A stretch of 64,000 nt of DNA from Candidatus Blautia stercorigallinarum (GCA_019112785.1 DXIQ01000092.1:1-64000); one strand, 5' to 3'; shown: positions 52,703-62,480, numbered from the stretch's first letter. Program-made: numbers and translations. The notes: generated by a model not told the origin, from the letters alone.

Positions 52703-53532
52703 CTCTGCCAGTTTCCCTCAATCCCTTTAAAATTCAGCGCCTGGGCCTGATATCCCTCGGCGATGATATCCAGTTCCCGGTGGAACCGCTCAAGCTGCTT
52801 AAGATCTTTTCTCTTATAGATCCGGTAAAACTCATCCTGGATCTTTGCCACTTCCCGTTTATTGGAGTAGTGGTACAGATTTTCAATATTATTCAGGATA
52901 TCTGCCACCAGATTAGACTGATGGAGCATAGAATTCTGCGCGTCCATAACCTCGCTTCGTACAGAAGACATTTCCGTATCCAGCTGGATAATGGAATTGG
53001 CTGCGTTTGTCAGCCGTTCTGCCAGATGGGGCGGCATATTTCCCTTATACTTATACTGAAGGGAATGTTCAATAGTTGCCCAGAAATTCATAGCCAGAGT
53101 CCGGATCTGGATTTCTGCCCGGATCTCCTTTTTTCCTTCCAGAGTCTCGGTGGAATAGCCGATGATCATATGATAGCTCCGGTACCCGCTTTCTTTCATA
53201 TGGGTTACGTAGTCCTTGATCTCCAGAACACGCATATCGCTGCGGTTTCTTATAAGATCCGCCACCTTTTCAATATCTTCGTAAAACTGGCAGATGATCC
53301 TTACTCCTGCGATGTCTTCTACCTTTTCTTCCAGTTCCTCCCAGGATATGTTTTTTCTCTGCATTTTTTCCAAAATGCTGTTAATGGATTTTACCCTTCC
53401 CGTTACCTCTTCAATAGGGGAATACAGGTCTTTTTCCTGGTGCTCCTTTTTCAGATGATTAAACTTCATGACCAGTTCTTTCACCGCAAGTTCATAGGGG
53501 ATCAGCAATTCACGCCATAAACGTATTTCCAT
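52699..53532 (-). CDS. Small alarmone synthetase ((p)ppGpp synthetase)
   Basis: 277 residues of RelA/SpoT synthetase fold without hydrolase or TGS domains: RVKSINSILEKM near 47-58, DIAGVRIICQFYEDI near 73-87, GYRSYHMII near 117-125, EIQIRTLAMNFWATIEHSLQYK near 141-162. A helical C-terminus follows. Similar to RelQ/YjbM-type enzymes but longer. Stress control is the inferred role. Confidence 0.9.
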   Translation of the reverse strand: MEIRLWRELLIPYELAVKELVMKFNHLKKEHQEKDLYSPIEEVTGRVKSINSILEKMQRKNISWEELEEKVEDIAGVRIICQFYEDIEKVADLIRNRSDMRVLEIKDYVTHMKESGYRSYHMIIGYSTETLEGKKEIRAEIQIRTLAMNFWATIEHSLQYKYKGNMPPHLAERLTNAANSIIQLDTEMSSVRSEVMDAQNSMLHQSNLVADILNNIENLYHYSNKREVAKIQDEFYRIYKRKDLKQLERFHRELDIIAEGYQAQALNFKGIEGNWQR

Positions 53533-53584
53533 AACACATTACTCCTTAACTATATCACAAAAGTATAGCATATTTTTCCCGTTT

Positions 53585-54250
53585 TTAATAGGAAAAAATT
53601 TTCTGCTTTTCCTGTAAGAACTGCAGCACCGGATATGGATTAAGGGCATACTCCGGATCTTCTTCCCTTTCCACATAGATTCCCAGATGAAGATGAGGCG
53701 GAAATTTCCCCGTAGTCCCCTCCGGTCCGTAGCCGCTGTCTCCTAAAAATCCCAGGAGTTCCCCGGCTTTAACCGGATCTCCCTCCTGAAAATCCCGGCC
53801 GTAAGAGGAAAGATGGGCATAGTAAAAATATCCTCCTCCGGGACTTCTCACACCGATCCTCCAGCCGCCCAGAGGCAGCCATCCGATCTGTTCCACCCAT
53901 CCGTCTGTCATGCTGACCACAGGATAGTAATCCGTCAGTTCCCGGCTTCCAAAGATATCGCAGCCTTCATGGAGCCGTTCTCCGCCATAGCTTCTTTTGT
54001 CATGCCACCCGTCTTCAAAAGAAAACTTTTCTTCCCCTTCATAAGGAAAAGCCAGAGGAAAAAATTCCAGATCCTTCCAGAATCCTATGTAGAGAAGGGC
54101 ATCTTCCCTGCTGATACCTGCCGCCTGAAAACTCTCTTCCGGAATTCCTGCCTCTCTCAGAACATCCAGAGAGGTTTTCGATCCCAATCCTGCCAGAAGA
54201 CGGGCATCAACAAGCAAAAGCAGGCACAAAAGGAGCAGCCATTTCCGCAC
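53585..54250 (-). CDS. M23-family (LytM) peptidase
   Basis: 221 residues from GTG 54250, with GGAGG 7 nt upstream; a longer in-frame opening to 54292 has no ribosome site. Basic-hydrophobic N-terminus (MRKWLLLLCLLLLVDARLL) is a signal or anchor. Metal ligands lie in LHEGCDIFG (HxxxD) and PHLHLG. It should cut peptidoglycan cross-bridges or stem peptides outside the cell. Confidence 0.88.
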   Translation of the reverse strand: MRKWLLLLCLLLLVDARLLAGLGSKTSLDVLREAGIPEESFQAAGISREDALLYIGFWKDLEFFPLAFPYEGEEKFSFEDGWHDKRSYGGERLHEGCDIFGSRELTDYYPVVSMTDGWVEQIGWLPLGGWRIGVRSPGGGYFYYAHLSSYGRDFQEGDPVKAGELLGFLGDSGYGPEGTTGKFPPHLHLGIYVEREEDPEYALNPYPVLQFLQEKQKIFSY

Positions 54251-54340
54251 AAAAACACCTCCGTCCGCCAAGCTGATACCTGGTGAATGCAAGTTCTTAC
54301 CAGTGTATCATTTTATGCGCGGACAGAGGTATTTATGACA

Positions 54341-55792
54341 TTATTCTTTCATATTTTTCAAAACTTCGATGAGATATTCCCACACTTTCTGTACAGAGGA
54401 AATGGACAGCTGCTCTTCCGTAGTATGGATATCCTTCATATCCGGTCCCAGAGATACACAGTCCAGTCCCGGGATCTTCTCATAGAAAAGACCGCATTCC
54501 AATCCGGCATGGATCACCCGCACCTCAGGTTTTGTATGGAAAAGTTTCTCATAAATATCCACCATATAAGGACGGAGTCTGGAGTCCTGCTTGTACTCCC
54601 AGGAAGGATAGTCTCCATCTGCCTTGTATTCTCCACCTAAAAATTCTGTCAGATAGGCAATCTTATCTGCCAGAGCCTTCTTCTCAGTTGCCACAGAACT
54701 GCGCACACTGGCAAATCCCTGAAAATCTTCCGGAGTCAGTTTGGTGATACCCAGGTTGCAGGAAGTTTCTACCAGTCCCTCCATATAACCGCACATTTTC
54801 TGTATTCCATTCGGATAATGAAGAAGGAAGAAAAGCACCTTTTCCAGGCTTACCGGATGGAGTGCCGGCTCTTTTCCTTCTCCTCTGGCTTCTACAGTTA
54901 CTGTGATTCCCTCATCGCTTCCGGCATATTCCTTCCTCAGGTTCCCGGTAAAAGTTCCGGCAAATTTCTGAAGTTCTGCTCCGGTATCCTTATCAGTCAG
55001 GATCAAAGCCCGGGCAGTTCTTGGAATGGCGTTGTCTTTTTGTCCTCCTTCCAGTTCCGCCAATACATACTGTCCCTTTTCTCTGGCCTCAAAAAGAAAA
55101 CGTCCTAAAAGCAAAGTCGCGTTTGCTCTGTTTTTATCGATCTCAGATCCGGAATGGCCGCCTAAAAGACCGGTCACAGTAATCTCATATTTCGTTCCTT
55201 CCGCTTCCTGATATTTCACAGGTATCCGTGACTTTGTCCTAAGTCCCCCTGCGCATCCAACCCAAAGGTACCCCTCTTCTTCTGAGTCAAGGTTGATCAG
55301 ATATCTTCCCTTTAAAGGAGTTGTATCCAGCGCAACGGCTCCCAAAAGACCGATCTCCTCATCTACTGTGATCAGAACTTCCAAAGCCGGATGGCAGAGA
55401 CTGTCATCTTCCAGGATTGCCAGAGCATAGGCTACTGCAATCCCGTCATCACCGCCCAGGGTGGTATCTTTTGCAGAAATATAGTCACCTTCCACTACCA
55501 GTTCCAGAGGATCTTTAGTAAAGTCGTGGCTGCTTTCCGGAGTTTTCTCACATACCATATCCATATGTCCCTGAAGGATCACACAGGGAGCCTTCTCATA
55601 TCCTTTGGATGCATCTTTGAAAATGATCACATTATTACTTTCATCCTGTATATATTTCAGACCGTGTTCCTTGGCAAACTCCACCAGATAGTCGCTGATC
55701 TGTTTTGTATTTCCTGAGCCGTGAGGGATCTTCGTAATTTCCTCAAAATAGTAAAATACTCTTTCCGGCTTTAAATCTTTTAACACAGACAT
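54341..55792 (-). CDS. pepD: Aminoacyl-histidine dipeptidase (PepD, M20)
   Basis: 483 residues of M20 metallopeptidase: GHMDMVCEK near 76-84 (metal His/Asp), GGDDGIAVAYALAILED near 116-132, DEEIGLLGA near 147-155, LDSEEEGYLWVGCAGG, and a final DIHTTEEQLSI. It hydrolyses Xaa-His and other dipeptides in the cytosol. Diverges from the ylbJ-like gene. Confidence 0.95.
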   Translation of the reverse strand: MSVLKDLKPERVFYYFEEITKIPHGSGNTKQISDYLVEFAKEHGLKYIQDESNNVIIFKDASKGYEKAPCVILQGHMDMVCEKTPESSHDFTKDPLELVVEGDYISAKDTTLGGDDGIAVAYALAILEDDSLCHPALEVLITVDEEIGLLGAVALDTTPLKGRYLINLDSEEEGYLWVGCAGGLRTKSRIPVKYQEAEGTKYEITVTGLLGGHSGSEIDKNRANATLLLGRFLFEAREKGQYVLAELEGGQKDNAIPRTARALILTDKDTGAELQKFAGTFTGNLRKEYAGSDEGITVTVEARGEGKEPALHPVSLEKVLFFLLHYPNGIQKMCGYMEGLVETSCNLGITKLTPEDFQGFASVRSSVATEKKALADKIAYLTEFLGGEYKADGDYPSWEYKQDSRLRPYMVDIYEKLFHTKPEVRVIHAGLECGLFYEKIPGLDCVSLGPDMKDIHTTEEQLSISSVQKVWEYLIEVLKNMKE

Positions 55793-55930
55793 ATTATTTC
55801 CTCCTATTTATCTCTGAATCTACTCTCTTATTCTTGCACATTCCTCTGAAATTGGCAAGTCTCCATTTTCTCAGTCATGAAAAGGCCTGAGACTCATATA
55901 TTTTAAATAAAGATCCTGAGGACATTCTCC

Positions 55931-56875
55931 ATGAAACAGTTATTATACTATCTTTCTTTTACCTGTTTTCTCCTTTTTCTTCTCTGTTTCCCGAAAACTG
56001 CGGCAGAATATGCGAAAACCGGACTTATGCTCTGGTTTAACACTCTTCTGCCCTCTATGCTCCCCTTTATGATCCTCTCAGGTCTTCTTATCAAAACCGG
56101 ATTTCTGGAAAAACTCCTGTCCTTTACAGGAAAATTCTGGGAAAAGGCTTTTGGCCTGACTCCCCTGGGCGGTTACGGCCTTCTCATGGGAATTTTCTGC
56201 GGTTATCCTATGGGTGCCAAAACTGCTGCGGATCTGTACAGAAACCAGCGGATTTCCCGCCAGGAAGCCAGCTACCTCCTGACCTTTTCCAATCATCCCG
56301 GTCCTGCTTTTCTTTCCTCTTATCTGTGTACCGAACTGCTCCATCAGGAAGATCTGGTCCTCCCTGCTTACATAATCCTCTATCTGTCAAGTTTTCTCAC
56401 CTCTCTGCTCTTCCGCCCTTTTTACTCTTTTCCAAAAGGAAACGGAGGGAAAGTAAAAAGAAAAGAGGCATCCTCTGTCTTCTCCTGGGGAGAAGCCCTG
56501 GACACCTCTATTATGGACAGTTTTCTCTCGATCACCAAACTGGGGGGATATATCATTCTATTTTCCCTTTTTCAGGGAATCCTGCAGCTTCTTCCCTGGC
56601 TTCCCGAAAACCTGAAAAGTCTCCTCCTGGGAATTACGGAGATCACTACAGGAGCAGCCGCCATCGCTGAGAAAAACTGGGAACTGTCCCTCACCTTTCC
56701 TCTTCTGCTGGCCTTTACTGCTTCCGGCGGACTGTGCATCGCCTTTCAGACCAAATCCATGCTTGGTGAAACAGACCTTTCCCTGGCTCCTTACCTGAAA
56801 GGAAAGCTCTGCATGTTCTTTATCACGCTGACTCTGGGGATCTTATTCGTCAAAATCATCAAAGTCATCATCTAG
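55931..56875 (+). CDS. ylbJ: YlbJ-like sporulation integral membrane protein
   Basis: 314 residues, about eight hydrophobic segments. GLMLWFNTLLPSMLPFMILSGLL near 31-53, GIFCGYPMGAKTAADLY near 97-113 and TFSNHPGPAFLSSYL near 124-138 are signatures of the YlbJ/SpoVM-nucleoside-recognition-like family needed for spore heat resistance in Bacillus. It ends by overlapping the opposite-strand coiled-coil gene by 33 nt. Confidence 0.9.
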   Translation: MKQLLYYLSFTCFLLFLLCFPKTAAEYAKTGLMLWFNTLLPSMLPFMILSGLLIKTGFLEKLLSFTGKFWEKAFGLTPLGGYGLLMGIFCGYPMGAKTAADLYRNQRISRQEASYLLTFSNHPGPAFLSSYLCTELLHQEDLVLPAYIILYLSSFLTSLLFRPFYSFPKGNGGKVKRKEASSVFSWGEALDTSIMDSFLSITKLGGYIILFSLFQGILQLLPWLPENLKSLLLGITEITTGAAAIAEKNWELSLTFPLLLAFTASGGLCIAFQTKSMLGETDLSLAPYLKGKLCMFFITLTLGILFVKIIKVII

Positions 56876-57535
56876 ATCATCGTACTCGTCATCATATTCA
56901 TCGTCCTCGTACTCTGTCTGATCCTCTTCCTGATGATCCTCTTTCGCAGGTTCCTGAGAAGGAGCCGCAGCAGCCTGAGGAGCAGGAGCGCCCTGAAGCT
57001 GTGGTGCCAGTTCTGCACGGTTCTGACGGATCACATCAAGAGAAGCCTGGAGTGCCTGGACAAACTCATTATATTTTCCTGCTGCATTCTCCAGCATACT
57101 GGAAGCGATCTGTCCCATATTCCCCATCAGCTCATCGGTATAGGATACTGCGCTTAAACGAAGGGAATTTGCATCATTGGTAGCCGCATCAATAATGGCC
57201 TGTGCCTGCTGGTTGGCACTGTTGATGGTCTCATTGGCCTGGGCATATGCCTGCTGCATAACCTCGGATTCTTTTACCATCTCCTGAACCTGTTTCTTGG
57301 TATCTTCAATAATATTATCTGCTTTAGACTGAGCGTCTGCCAGGATCGCATCCTTATTGCTGATGATCTTCTGATAACGCTTGATCTCGTCAGGAGTTTT
57401 CAGACGCAGTTCTCTTAAAAGCTCTTCGATTTCTTCTTTATTCACAATGATCTTTGTAGTTGATAAAGGCTGATACTTACAGCTCTCCACATACTCTTCG
57501 ATTTCCTCAATGATTTGTTCAATTCTGCTGCTCAT
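56843..57535 (-). CDS. Coiled-coil protein with acidic tail, next to coaD
   Basis: 230 residues. A helical start (SRIEQIIEEIEEYVESCKYQ) and long coiled coil of about 40-190 rich in Ala/Gln (YAQANETINSANQQAQAIIDA, in part) resemble the DivIVA-like / V-ATPase-subunit-like proteins annotated beside coaD in Lachnospiraceae. A Pro/Ala/Gln linker leads to a tail of nearly pure Asp/Glu/Tyr (about 205-230). The tail's codons overlap the ylbJ end. Function unknown; a membrane-curvature or scaffolding role would be guesswork. Confidence 0.82.
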   Translation of the reverse strand: MSSRIEQIIEEIEEYVESCKYQPLSTTKIIVNKEEIEELLRELRLKTPDEIKRYQKIISNKDAILADAQSKADNIIEDTKKQVQEMVKESEVMQQAYAQANETINSANQQAQAIIDAATNDANSLRLSAVSYTDELMGNMGQIASSMLENAAGKYNEFVQALQASLDVIRQNRAELAPQLQGAPAPQAAAAPSQEPAKEDHQEEDQTEYEDDEYDDEYDDLDDDFDDFDE

Positions 57536-57593
57536 TTCTCATTTCTCCTTACTGTATTTTCTTCCTGACCGCCAAAGGATCCTTTGTCTCTTC

Positions 57594-58085
57594 TCATCTG
57601 GCAGGGTTCTGCCGGTATTTTTCTTCTACCTTGCGCACCACGTATTCCGGCACAAACTTGGAAATATCCGCTCCAAAATAAGCGGCTTCCTTTACGGTGG
57701 TAGAGCTGAGATACGCATATTCCAGACTTGTAGTCAGAAACATGGTATCCACATCCCGGGCCAATACCCTGTTGGTCTGAGCCATCTGAAGTTCATACTC
57801 AAAATCTGTAATGGCACGCAGTCCCCGGATAATCACCTTTGCGTTACAGCTTCTTGCAAAATTTACGGATAACCCGCTGAAAGATGTGACCTTTACATTA
57901 GGAACATCCTTCGTTATATTCTCTAATATATTAACACGTTCCTCCACAGAAAACAACGGACTTTTTGCAGAATTATTCAAAACTCCCACGATCACCTCGT
58001 CGAAAAGGGCCGCTGCCCTGCGGATGATATCTAAATGACCATATGTAGCCGGGTCAAAACTGCCCGGATAGATTGCTCTTACCAT
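57594..58085 (-). CDS. coaD: Phosphopantetheine adenylyltransferase
   Basis: 163 residues from ATG 58085 ([19 protein letters not shown]), 4 bp after the rsmD stop; the longer in-frame opening lies inside rsmD. T/HxGH reads [26 protein letters not shown] is at about 86-105, and LSSTTVKE near 127. It makes dephospho-CoA from 4'-phosphopantetheine and ATP. Confidence 0.97.
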   Translation of the reverse strand: MVRAIYPGSFDPATYGHLDIIRRAAALFDEVIVGVLNNSAKSPLFSVEERVNILENITKDVPNVKVTSFSGLSVNFARSCNAKVIIRGLRAITDFEYELQMAQTNRVLARDVDTMFLTTSLEYAYLSSTTVKEAAYFGADISKFVPEYVVRKVEEKYRQNPAR

Positions 58086-58089
58086 ATTA

Positions 58090-58641
58090 CTAAGCCTTTC
58101 TGATAAATACATGCATATTTGTCTTATATCTTTTTTCCCGGAGGGAAATAAATCCGTAATTTTCCAGATAGGAAAAGTCTGTATCCAGGGAAGCTTCCAC
58201 AATGATCAGGGTATCCTCATTCACATAGGAAGCATCTTTTAAAACAGCCAGAACCTGTTCTTCCAGTCCCTGCCTGTACGGCGGATCCATAAAAATACAG
58301 TCAAAAGGCTCCTCCCCTTCTAAAAGACGAAGGGCCGTCAGGGCCTCCTGGCTGAAAATCCTGGCTCTGTCCGCCAGTCTGGTAAATTTCAGATTTTCTT
58401 CTATAACTTTTACTGCTTTTCTATTTTTCTCAACAAAGGCGCAAAAATCAGCCCCCCTGCTTAAAGCTTCTATCCCGATCCCTCCGCTTCCGGCGAAGAT
58501 ATCCAGAAACCTGCACCCGCACATATATGGCTGGAGAATATTAAACAAAGTCTCCTTGATACGGTCTGTGGTAGGTCTGGTTTCCATACCCGGGATTGTC
58601 TTCAGGGGCATACTTTTTGCGCTGCCTGCAATTACTCTCAT
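58090..58641 (-). CDS. rsmD: 16S rRNA (guanine966-N2)-methyltransferase
   Basis: 183 residues. [27 protein letters not shown] near 21-36, [20 protein letters not shown] near 44-63 (SAM motif) and [12 protein letters not shown] (DPPY catalytic) are diagnostic of RsmD. Directly followed by coaD, the usual pair. Confidence 0.97.
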   Translation of the reverse strand: MRVIAGSAKSMPLKTIPGMETRPTTDRIKETLFNILQPYMCGCRFLDIFAGSGGIGIEALSRGADFCAFVEKNRKAVKVIEENLKFTRLADRARIFSQEALTALRLLEGEEPFDCIFMDPPYRQGLEEQVLAVLKDASYVNEDTLIIVEASLDTDFSYLENYGFISLREKRYKTNMHVFIRKA

Positions 58642-58657
58642 ATAATTTGTCCTTTTC

Positions 58658-59053
58658 TTATCGGGAATTCAGACGGTAATCCAGATCTCCGTGTTCGAGA
58701 CCCAGAATCAGGGATTCCGCTGTCGCAATATTGGTAGCAATGGGAATATTGTACTGATCACAGCATCTGGAAATCTGATATACATCCGGCTCCTTCGGAT
58801 CGATCATAGCCGGATTGTAGAAAAAAATGACCATATCGATGTCTCCCCGCTCGATCATCTCTGTAAACTGTTTGTCTCCCCCCATACTGCCGGGCAGGAA
58901 TTTATGGACACGGAGATTGGTAGCCTCTTCAATCCTTCTCCCTGTAGTTCCCGTAGCATATATTTCATGCTTTGCAAGAATATTTTTATACGCAATACAA
59001 AAATCTTCGATCAAAGCCTTTTTACTGTTATGTGCTATAATTCCTATGTTCAT
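58658..59053 (-). CDS. mgsA: Methylglyoxal synthase
   Basis: 131 residues. GIIAHNSKKALIEDFC near 4-19, GTTGRRIEE, SMGGDKQFTEMIERGDIDMVIFF near 76-98 (catalytic Asp in GGD) and PIATNIATAESLI. It converts dihydroxyacetone phosphate to methylglyoxal when phosphate is scarce. Upstream of rsmD by 16 bp. The gap from here to the SASP gene (59054-59339) is AT-rich and holds the SASP promoter region; nothing else seen. Confidence 0.95.
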   Translation of the reverse strand: MNIGIIAHNSKKALIEDFCIAYKNILAKHEIYATGTTGRRIEEATNLRVHKFLPGSMGGDKQFTEMIERGDIDMVIFFYNPAMIDPKEPDVYQISRCCDQYNIPIATNIATAESLILGLEHGDLDYRLNSR

Positions 59054-59339
59054 CTACATCATCCTTATTATTTTTTGTCAAAAAACATTATAGCAAAAAC
59101 GCTAACTTTTTTCAATTCTCAATTACTATTTTATACATTTTTTACAAAATGCCAGAAGTCACATTCAAAATACCCTTAACAAAATCCTGAATTTCTATTT
59201 TCTTCCTGCACATCTGGCTCTTTATTGTAATATAATTCTCAGAATTTGTCAAAACATGAAAGAACTTCTAGTGTATTTTTTCTTTAACTTCATATACTAC
59301 CACCGTAACAAAAAACAACTTTCAAAGGAGGAACTAAAA

Positions 59340-59567
59340 ATGTCTAACAGTAATTCTTCTAACAAAGCAGCAGTGCCAGAGGCCAAAAGCGCATTAAACC
59401 GTTTTAAATATGAGGTAGCCAACGAACTGGGAGTACCCCTTACAGACGGTTATAACGGAAACCTGACTTCCAAACAGAACGGTTCTGTCGGCGGCTATAT
59501 GGTCAAAAAGATGATCGAGGCTCAGGAAAGACAGATGTCCAGCGGCGGAAGCATGCAGCAGTACTAA
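59340..59567 (+). CDS. Small acid-soluble spore protein, alpha/beta type
   Basis: 75 residues from ATG 59340, with AAAGGAGG 8 nt upstream. ALNRFKYEVANELGVPL and GGYMVKKMIEAQER are the two SASP alpha/beta motifs; the first includes the Glu recognised by the GPR protease. It coats DNA in the spore. Expected to be sigma-G dependent; a weak candidate -10 (TATACTA) lies near 59290. A good terminator follows. Confidence 0.95.
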   Translation: MSNSNSSNKAAVPEAKSALNRFKYEVANELGVPLTDGYNGNLTSKQNGSVGGYMVKKMIEAQERQMSSGGSMQQY

Positions 59568-59626
59568 TCTCCGGACCAATCATATACCCTTGTCTGTTTA
59601 GTTTATAGTACAGATGGGAAAAAATC

Positions 59627-59675
59627 AGGGCAGAAGATATTTCTATAAAATATCCTCTGCCCTGTAATATTTTTA
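59627..59675 (+). terminator. Terminator of the SASP gene
   Basis: CAGGGCAGAAGATATTT pairs with AAATATCCTCTGCCCTG, a 17-bp stem with one mismatch or less, followed by TAATATTTTT. Confidence 0.85.
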
Positions 59676-59812
59676 AGTGTTAGGCAAGGGGAAATGCAAG
59701 CATTTCATTTCCCACTGCCCGCATAAGAGCCAGCGCCAAAAGGGGTCCGGCCCATGGGTAGCAACAGACCGGAGGAAACCGGACAGCTGCCGCATTTACA
59801 ACATTTATATTG
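59676..59812. other. Unidentified structured segment between convergent genes
   Basis: A non-coding, relatively GC-rich stretch with several local stems: GGAAATGC-AAGCATTTC-ATTTCC (59690-59711), GGCCCATGGG (59750-59759) and CCGG-AGGAAA-CCGG (59770-59783). It is unlike the AT-rich surroundings. Could be a small RNA, a decayed riboswitch-like element or another repeat. I could not match it to a known class. Confidence 0.4.
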
Positions 59813-59830
59813 GAATTATAAAAACTCTAC

Positions 59831-60241
59831 TTATAACTCTACTTTTCTTCCGCCTTCTACGAACTCGCCGTTCACCACATAGTAAGCAGCATGCTCTTCA
59901 GGTTTTACGTAAATCTGGATATCGCTGATATCACTTTCTTTTTTACCAGTCTCAGCCATCCATGCTTTTTTCACATTGGCTTTCACATCATCCAAGTTGT
60001 ACTCTGCTCCTGCGAACTGAAGGAATACAGACTCTTTTACTTCTGTCTTCTCTGCAGTCTTTTTAACAGCAGCTGTCTTCTTAACAGTAGTTGTCTCTTT
60101 CTTTACTGGTGTTGCTTTTTTTGCTGGTGCTTTTTTGGCAGCAGCAGTTTCAGTTTTAGGTTCTTCTGTCTTCACTGGAGTTGTCTTCACGGCAGCTTTT
60201 GTTGTCTCAGCTGTCTTTGCTGTTGTCTTTCTTACTGACAT
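59831..60241 (-). CDS. DUF6465-like protein with Lys/Ala/Thr-rich N-terminus
   Basis: 136 residues. Residues 1-70 are low complexity (SVRKTTAKTAETTKAAVKTT, KKAPAKKATPVKKE), reminiscent of histone-H1-like tails. Residues ~72-136 form a compact domain (VFLQFAGAEYNLDDVKANVKKAW, IQIYVKPEEHAAYYVVNGEF) that I associate with DUF6465 of Clostridia. AAAGGAGG precedes the start. DNA binding by the tail is a guess. Confidence 0.82.
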   Translation of the reverse strand: MSVRKTTAKTAETTKAAVKTTPVKTEEPKTETAAAKKAPAKKATPVKKETTTVKKTAAVKKTAEKTEVKESVFLQFAGAEYNLDDVKANVKKAWMAETGKKESDISDIQIYVKPEEHAAYYVVNGEFVEGGRKVEL

Positions 60242-60363
60242 AAAAATTCTCCTCCTTTATACTTCCAACTCTAAATGTCCCGTTTATCATATACCTTTTT
60301 TTTTTAATTTTCAAGTTTTTCCCGGAAGTTTCTGTTTTTTTACAGAAACATAACCGTTTCTGC

Positions 60364-62421
60364 TCACAGGCCGGGGGACTCCATTTTATCCTTCGCGTAA
60401 CTCAGGAGCCGGTCTTTCAGGCGGCTGTTCTGTTCCAGTTCCAGCCTGGGATCCAGCAGCAGGATCGCCCCCGCCGCTTCACTTGCTTTTTTCAGAATAT
60501 CTGCATCCTGAAAAATATCCCCCAGGCGGAATTCCAGCATGCCGCTCTGGCGGATCCCCAGCAGATCCCCTGGTCCCCGCAGCCGCAGATCCTCCCCTGC
60601 TATAAAAAAACCATCATTGGACTTTACCAGGATTTCCAGCCGTTTTCTGGTTTCTTCATCATCTCCTCCATAAACAAAGATACAGTAAGACTGATAGGCG
60701 CCTCTTCCTACTCTTCCTCTTAGCTGATGAAGCTGAGCCAGACCGAAACGCTCTGCGTTTTCTACCATCATTACCGTAGCATTTGGTACATTGACACCCA
60801 CCTCAATAACTGTGGTGGACACCAGCACCTGTATCTCATTTTTGGAAAAAGCCTCCATGATCTCGTTTTTCTGGGCTGCCTTCATACGTCCGTGAAGATA
60901 AGCAACTTTTATCTGAGACGGCAGAGTCTGTGAAAGCATGTGGCTGTAATCCAGGACATTCTCCGCCTCCAGGCCTTCACTTTCTTCCACCATAGGACAG
61001 ATCACATAGACCTGGCGCCCCTGAAGCACCTGATTTTCAATAAATTTATAGGCTTTCGGCCGGTAAGAGGTATCCACAACACAGTTTTTTATAGGAAGCC
61101 GCCTGGCCGGAAGTTCATCCATAACGGAAATATCCAGATCTCCATAAAGAATGATCCCCAGTGTCCTGGGAATGGGAGTAGCGCTCATGACCAGCACATG
61201 GGGTTTTCCGCCTTTTCTGGATAAGTCCTCTCTCTGGTTCACCCCGAACCGGTGCTGTTCATCGGTGATCACAAGAGCCAGATCCTGATAAAAGACTTTC
61301 TCCTGGATCAGCGCATGGGTGCCGATGATCAGCTTTGCTTCTCCCTCCTGGATCTGCCTGTAGATCTCTTTTTTCTCTTTTCCTTTGGTGGAACCGGTAA
61401 GAAGAACTGCCGGATAAGACAGTCCCTGTTCTTCCAGAAGCTGGCACATGCCTTCATAATGCTGCCTGGCCAGCACTTCCGTAGGCGCCATAAGGGCCGC
61501 CTGGCACCCATTTGCCGCCGTCAGGATCATGGCCAGAAAAGCAATGATGGTCTTTCCGCTTCCCACGTCTCCCTGAACCAGCCGGGACATCAGATGTTCC
61601 CCTGTCATATTGGTCTCAATCTCATTCCAGACTCGTTTCTGGGCATTCGTCAGAGCATAGGGAAGATTCTCTATAATTTTTTCCGTCTCCCACACCGGTT
61701 TCAGATGAAAAGTATTTTCACTGTCCTGGTTTTTCTCCTTCATCATGCGGACTGACAGGATAAAAAGCAGAAATTCATCAAAAACCAGCCGTTTCCTTCC
61801 CTCTACCATATCTTTTCTGTTTTCCGGAAAATGGATATGCGTCAGAGCATAATTATATTCTGCCAGCTGATAATGGGTGCGGTATTCTTCCGGAAGATAT
61901 TCCTGGGTCATTTCTCTCTCTTCCAGTATCTGCTTCATGGTTTTTGCCATAAATTTATTAGTAAGCCCTTTAGTCAGACTGTAGATCGGATAAAGTACAT
62001 GAAGCCGCTCTTCATACTGTTCCCGGGAAAAGATCTCCGGATGTTCCATAGTCCGTCTTCCTCTTTTTTCCACTACCATTCCCCGGAAAATATACAGGCC
62101 TCCCGGGCGGAGGGTGTTTCTCAGAAAAGGCATATTGTACCAGGTAAACCAGAGAGTCTCTTCTCCCTCTCTGGCACTGGCAGTGATCACTGTAAGTCTC
62201 CCTGTATTCTTTACCCCTACTTTTCCCGAAAGTCTTGCGAAAACCGCCACTTTCTTTCCCGGAATGGCCTGGGATATTTCCACAGGTTCCTGATATTCAT
62301 CATAGTCCCTGGGATAATACCGGAGAAAATCCCCCACTGTAAAGATTCCCAGCTTTCCCAGGAGTTTTTCTGTCTTTTCGCCAATGCCTTTGATGGTCCG
62401 TATACTGTCCCGTTCTTTCAT
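60364..62421 (-). CDS. recG: ATP-dependent DNA helicase RecG
   Basis: 685 residues. The N-terminal wedge/OB domain (GIGEKTEKLLGKLGIFTVGDFLRYYPRDY, in part; about 12-150) precedes two helicase lobes: GDVGSGKTIIAFLA near 283-296 (Walker A), DEQHRFGVNQR (DExH-type), and HQLRGRVGRGAYQSYC near 581-596 (motif VI). It remodels stalled forks. Downstream of yloV as in other Firmicutes. Confidence 0.97.
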   Translation of the reverse strand: MKERDSIRTIKGIGEKTEKLLGKLGIFTVGDFLRYYPRDYDEYQEPVEISQAIPGKKVAVFARLSGKVGVKNTGRLTVITASAREGEETLWFTWYNMPFLRNTLRPGGLYIFRGMVVEKRGRRTMEHPEIFSREQYEERLHVLYPIYSLTKGLTNKFMAKTMKQILEEREMTQEYLPEEYRTHYQLAEYNYALTHIHFPENRKDMVEGRKRLVFDEFLLFILSVRMMKEKNQDSENTFHLKPVWETEKIIENLPYALTNAQKRVWNEIETNMTGEHLMSRLVQGDVGSGKTIIAFLAMILTAANGCQAALMAPTEVLARQHYEGMCQLLEEQGLSYPAVLLTGSTKGKEKKEIYRQIQEGEAKLIIGTHALIQEKVFYQDLALVITDEQHRFGVNQREDLSRKGGKPHVLVMSATPIPRTLGIILYGDLDISVMDELPARRLPIKNCVVDTSYRPKAYKFIENQVLQGRQVYVICPMVEESEGLEAENVLDYSHMLSQTLPSQIKVAYLHGRMKAAQKNEIMEAFSKNEIQVLVSTTVIEVGVNVPNATVMMVENAERFGLAQLHQLRGRVGRGAYQSYCIFVYGGDDEETRKRLEILVKSNDGFFIAGEDLRLRGPGDLLGIRQSGMLEFRLGDIFQDADILKKASEAAGAILLLDPRLELEQNSRLKDRLLSYAKDKMESPGL

Positions 62422-62480
62422 TCTTTCACTCTCCCATATCCTGTTCTCTGTCTTTCCCGGCTATTCTGAAACTATAATGG

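Noticed and set aside
59676-59812. Cobalamin riboswitch
   Set aside because: A few strings (GGGAA, CCCGC, AGCCAG) look similar but the order is wrong and there is no downstream gene to control.
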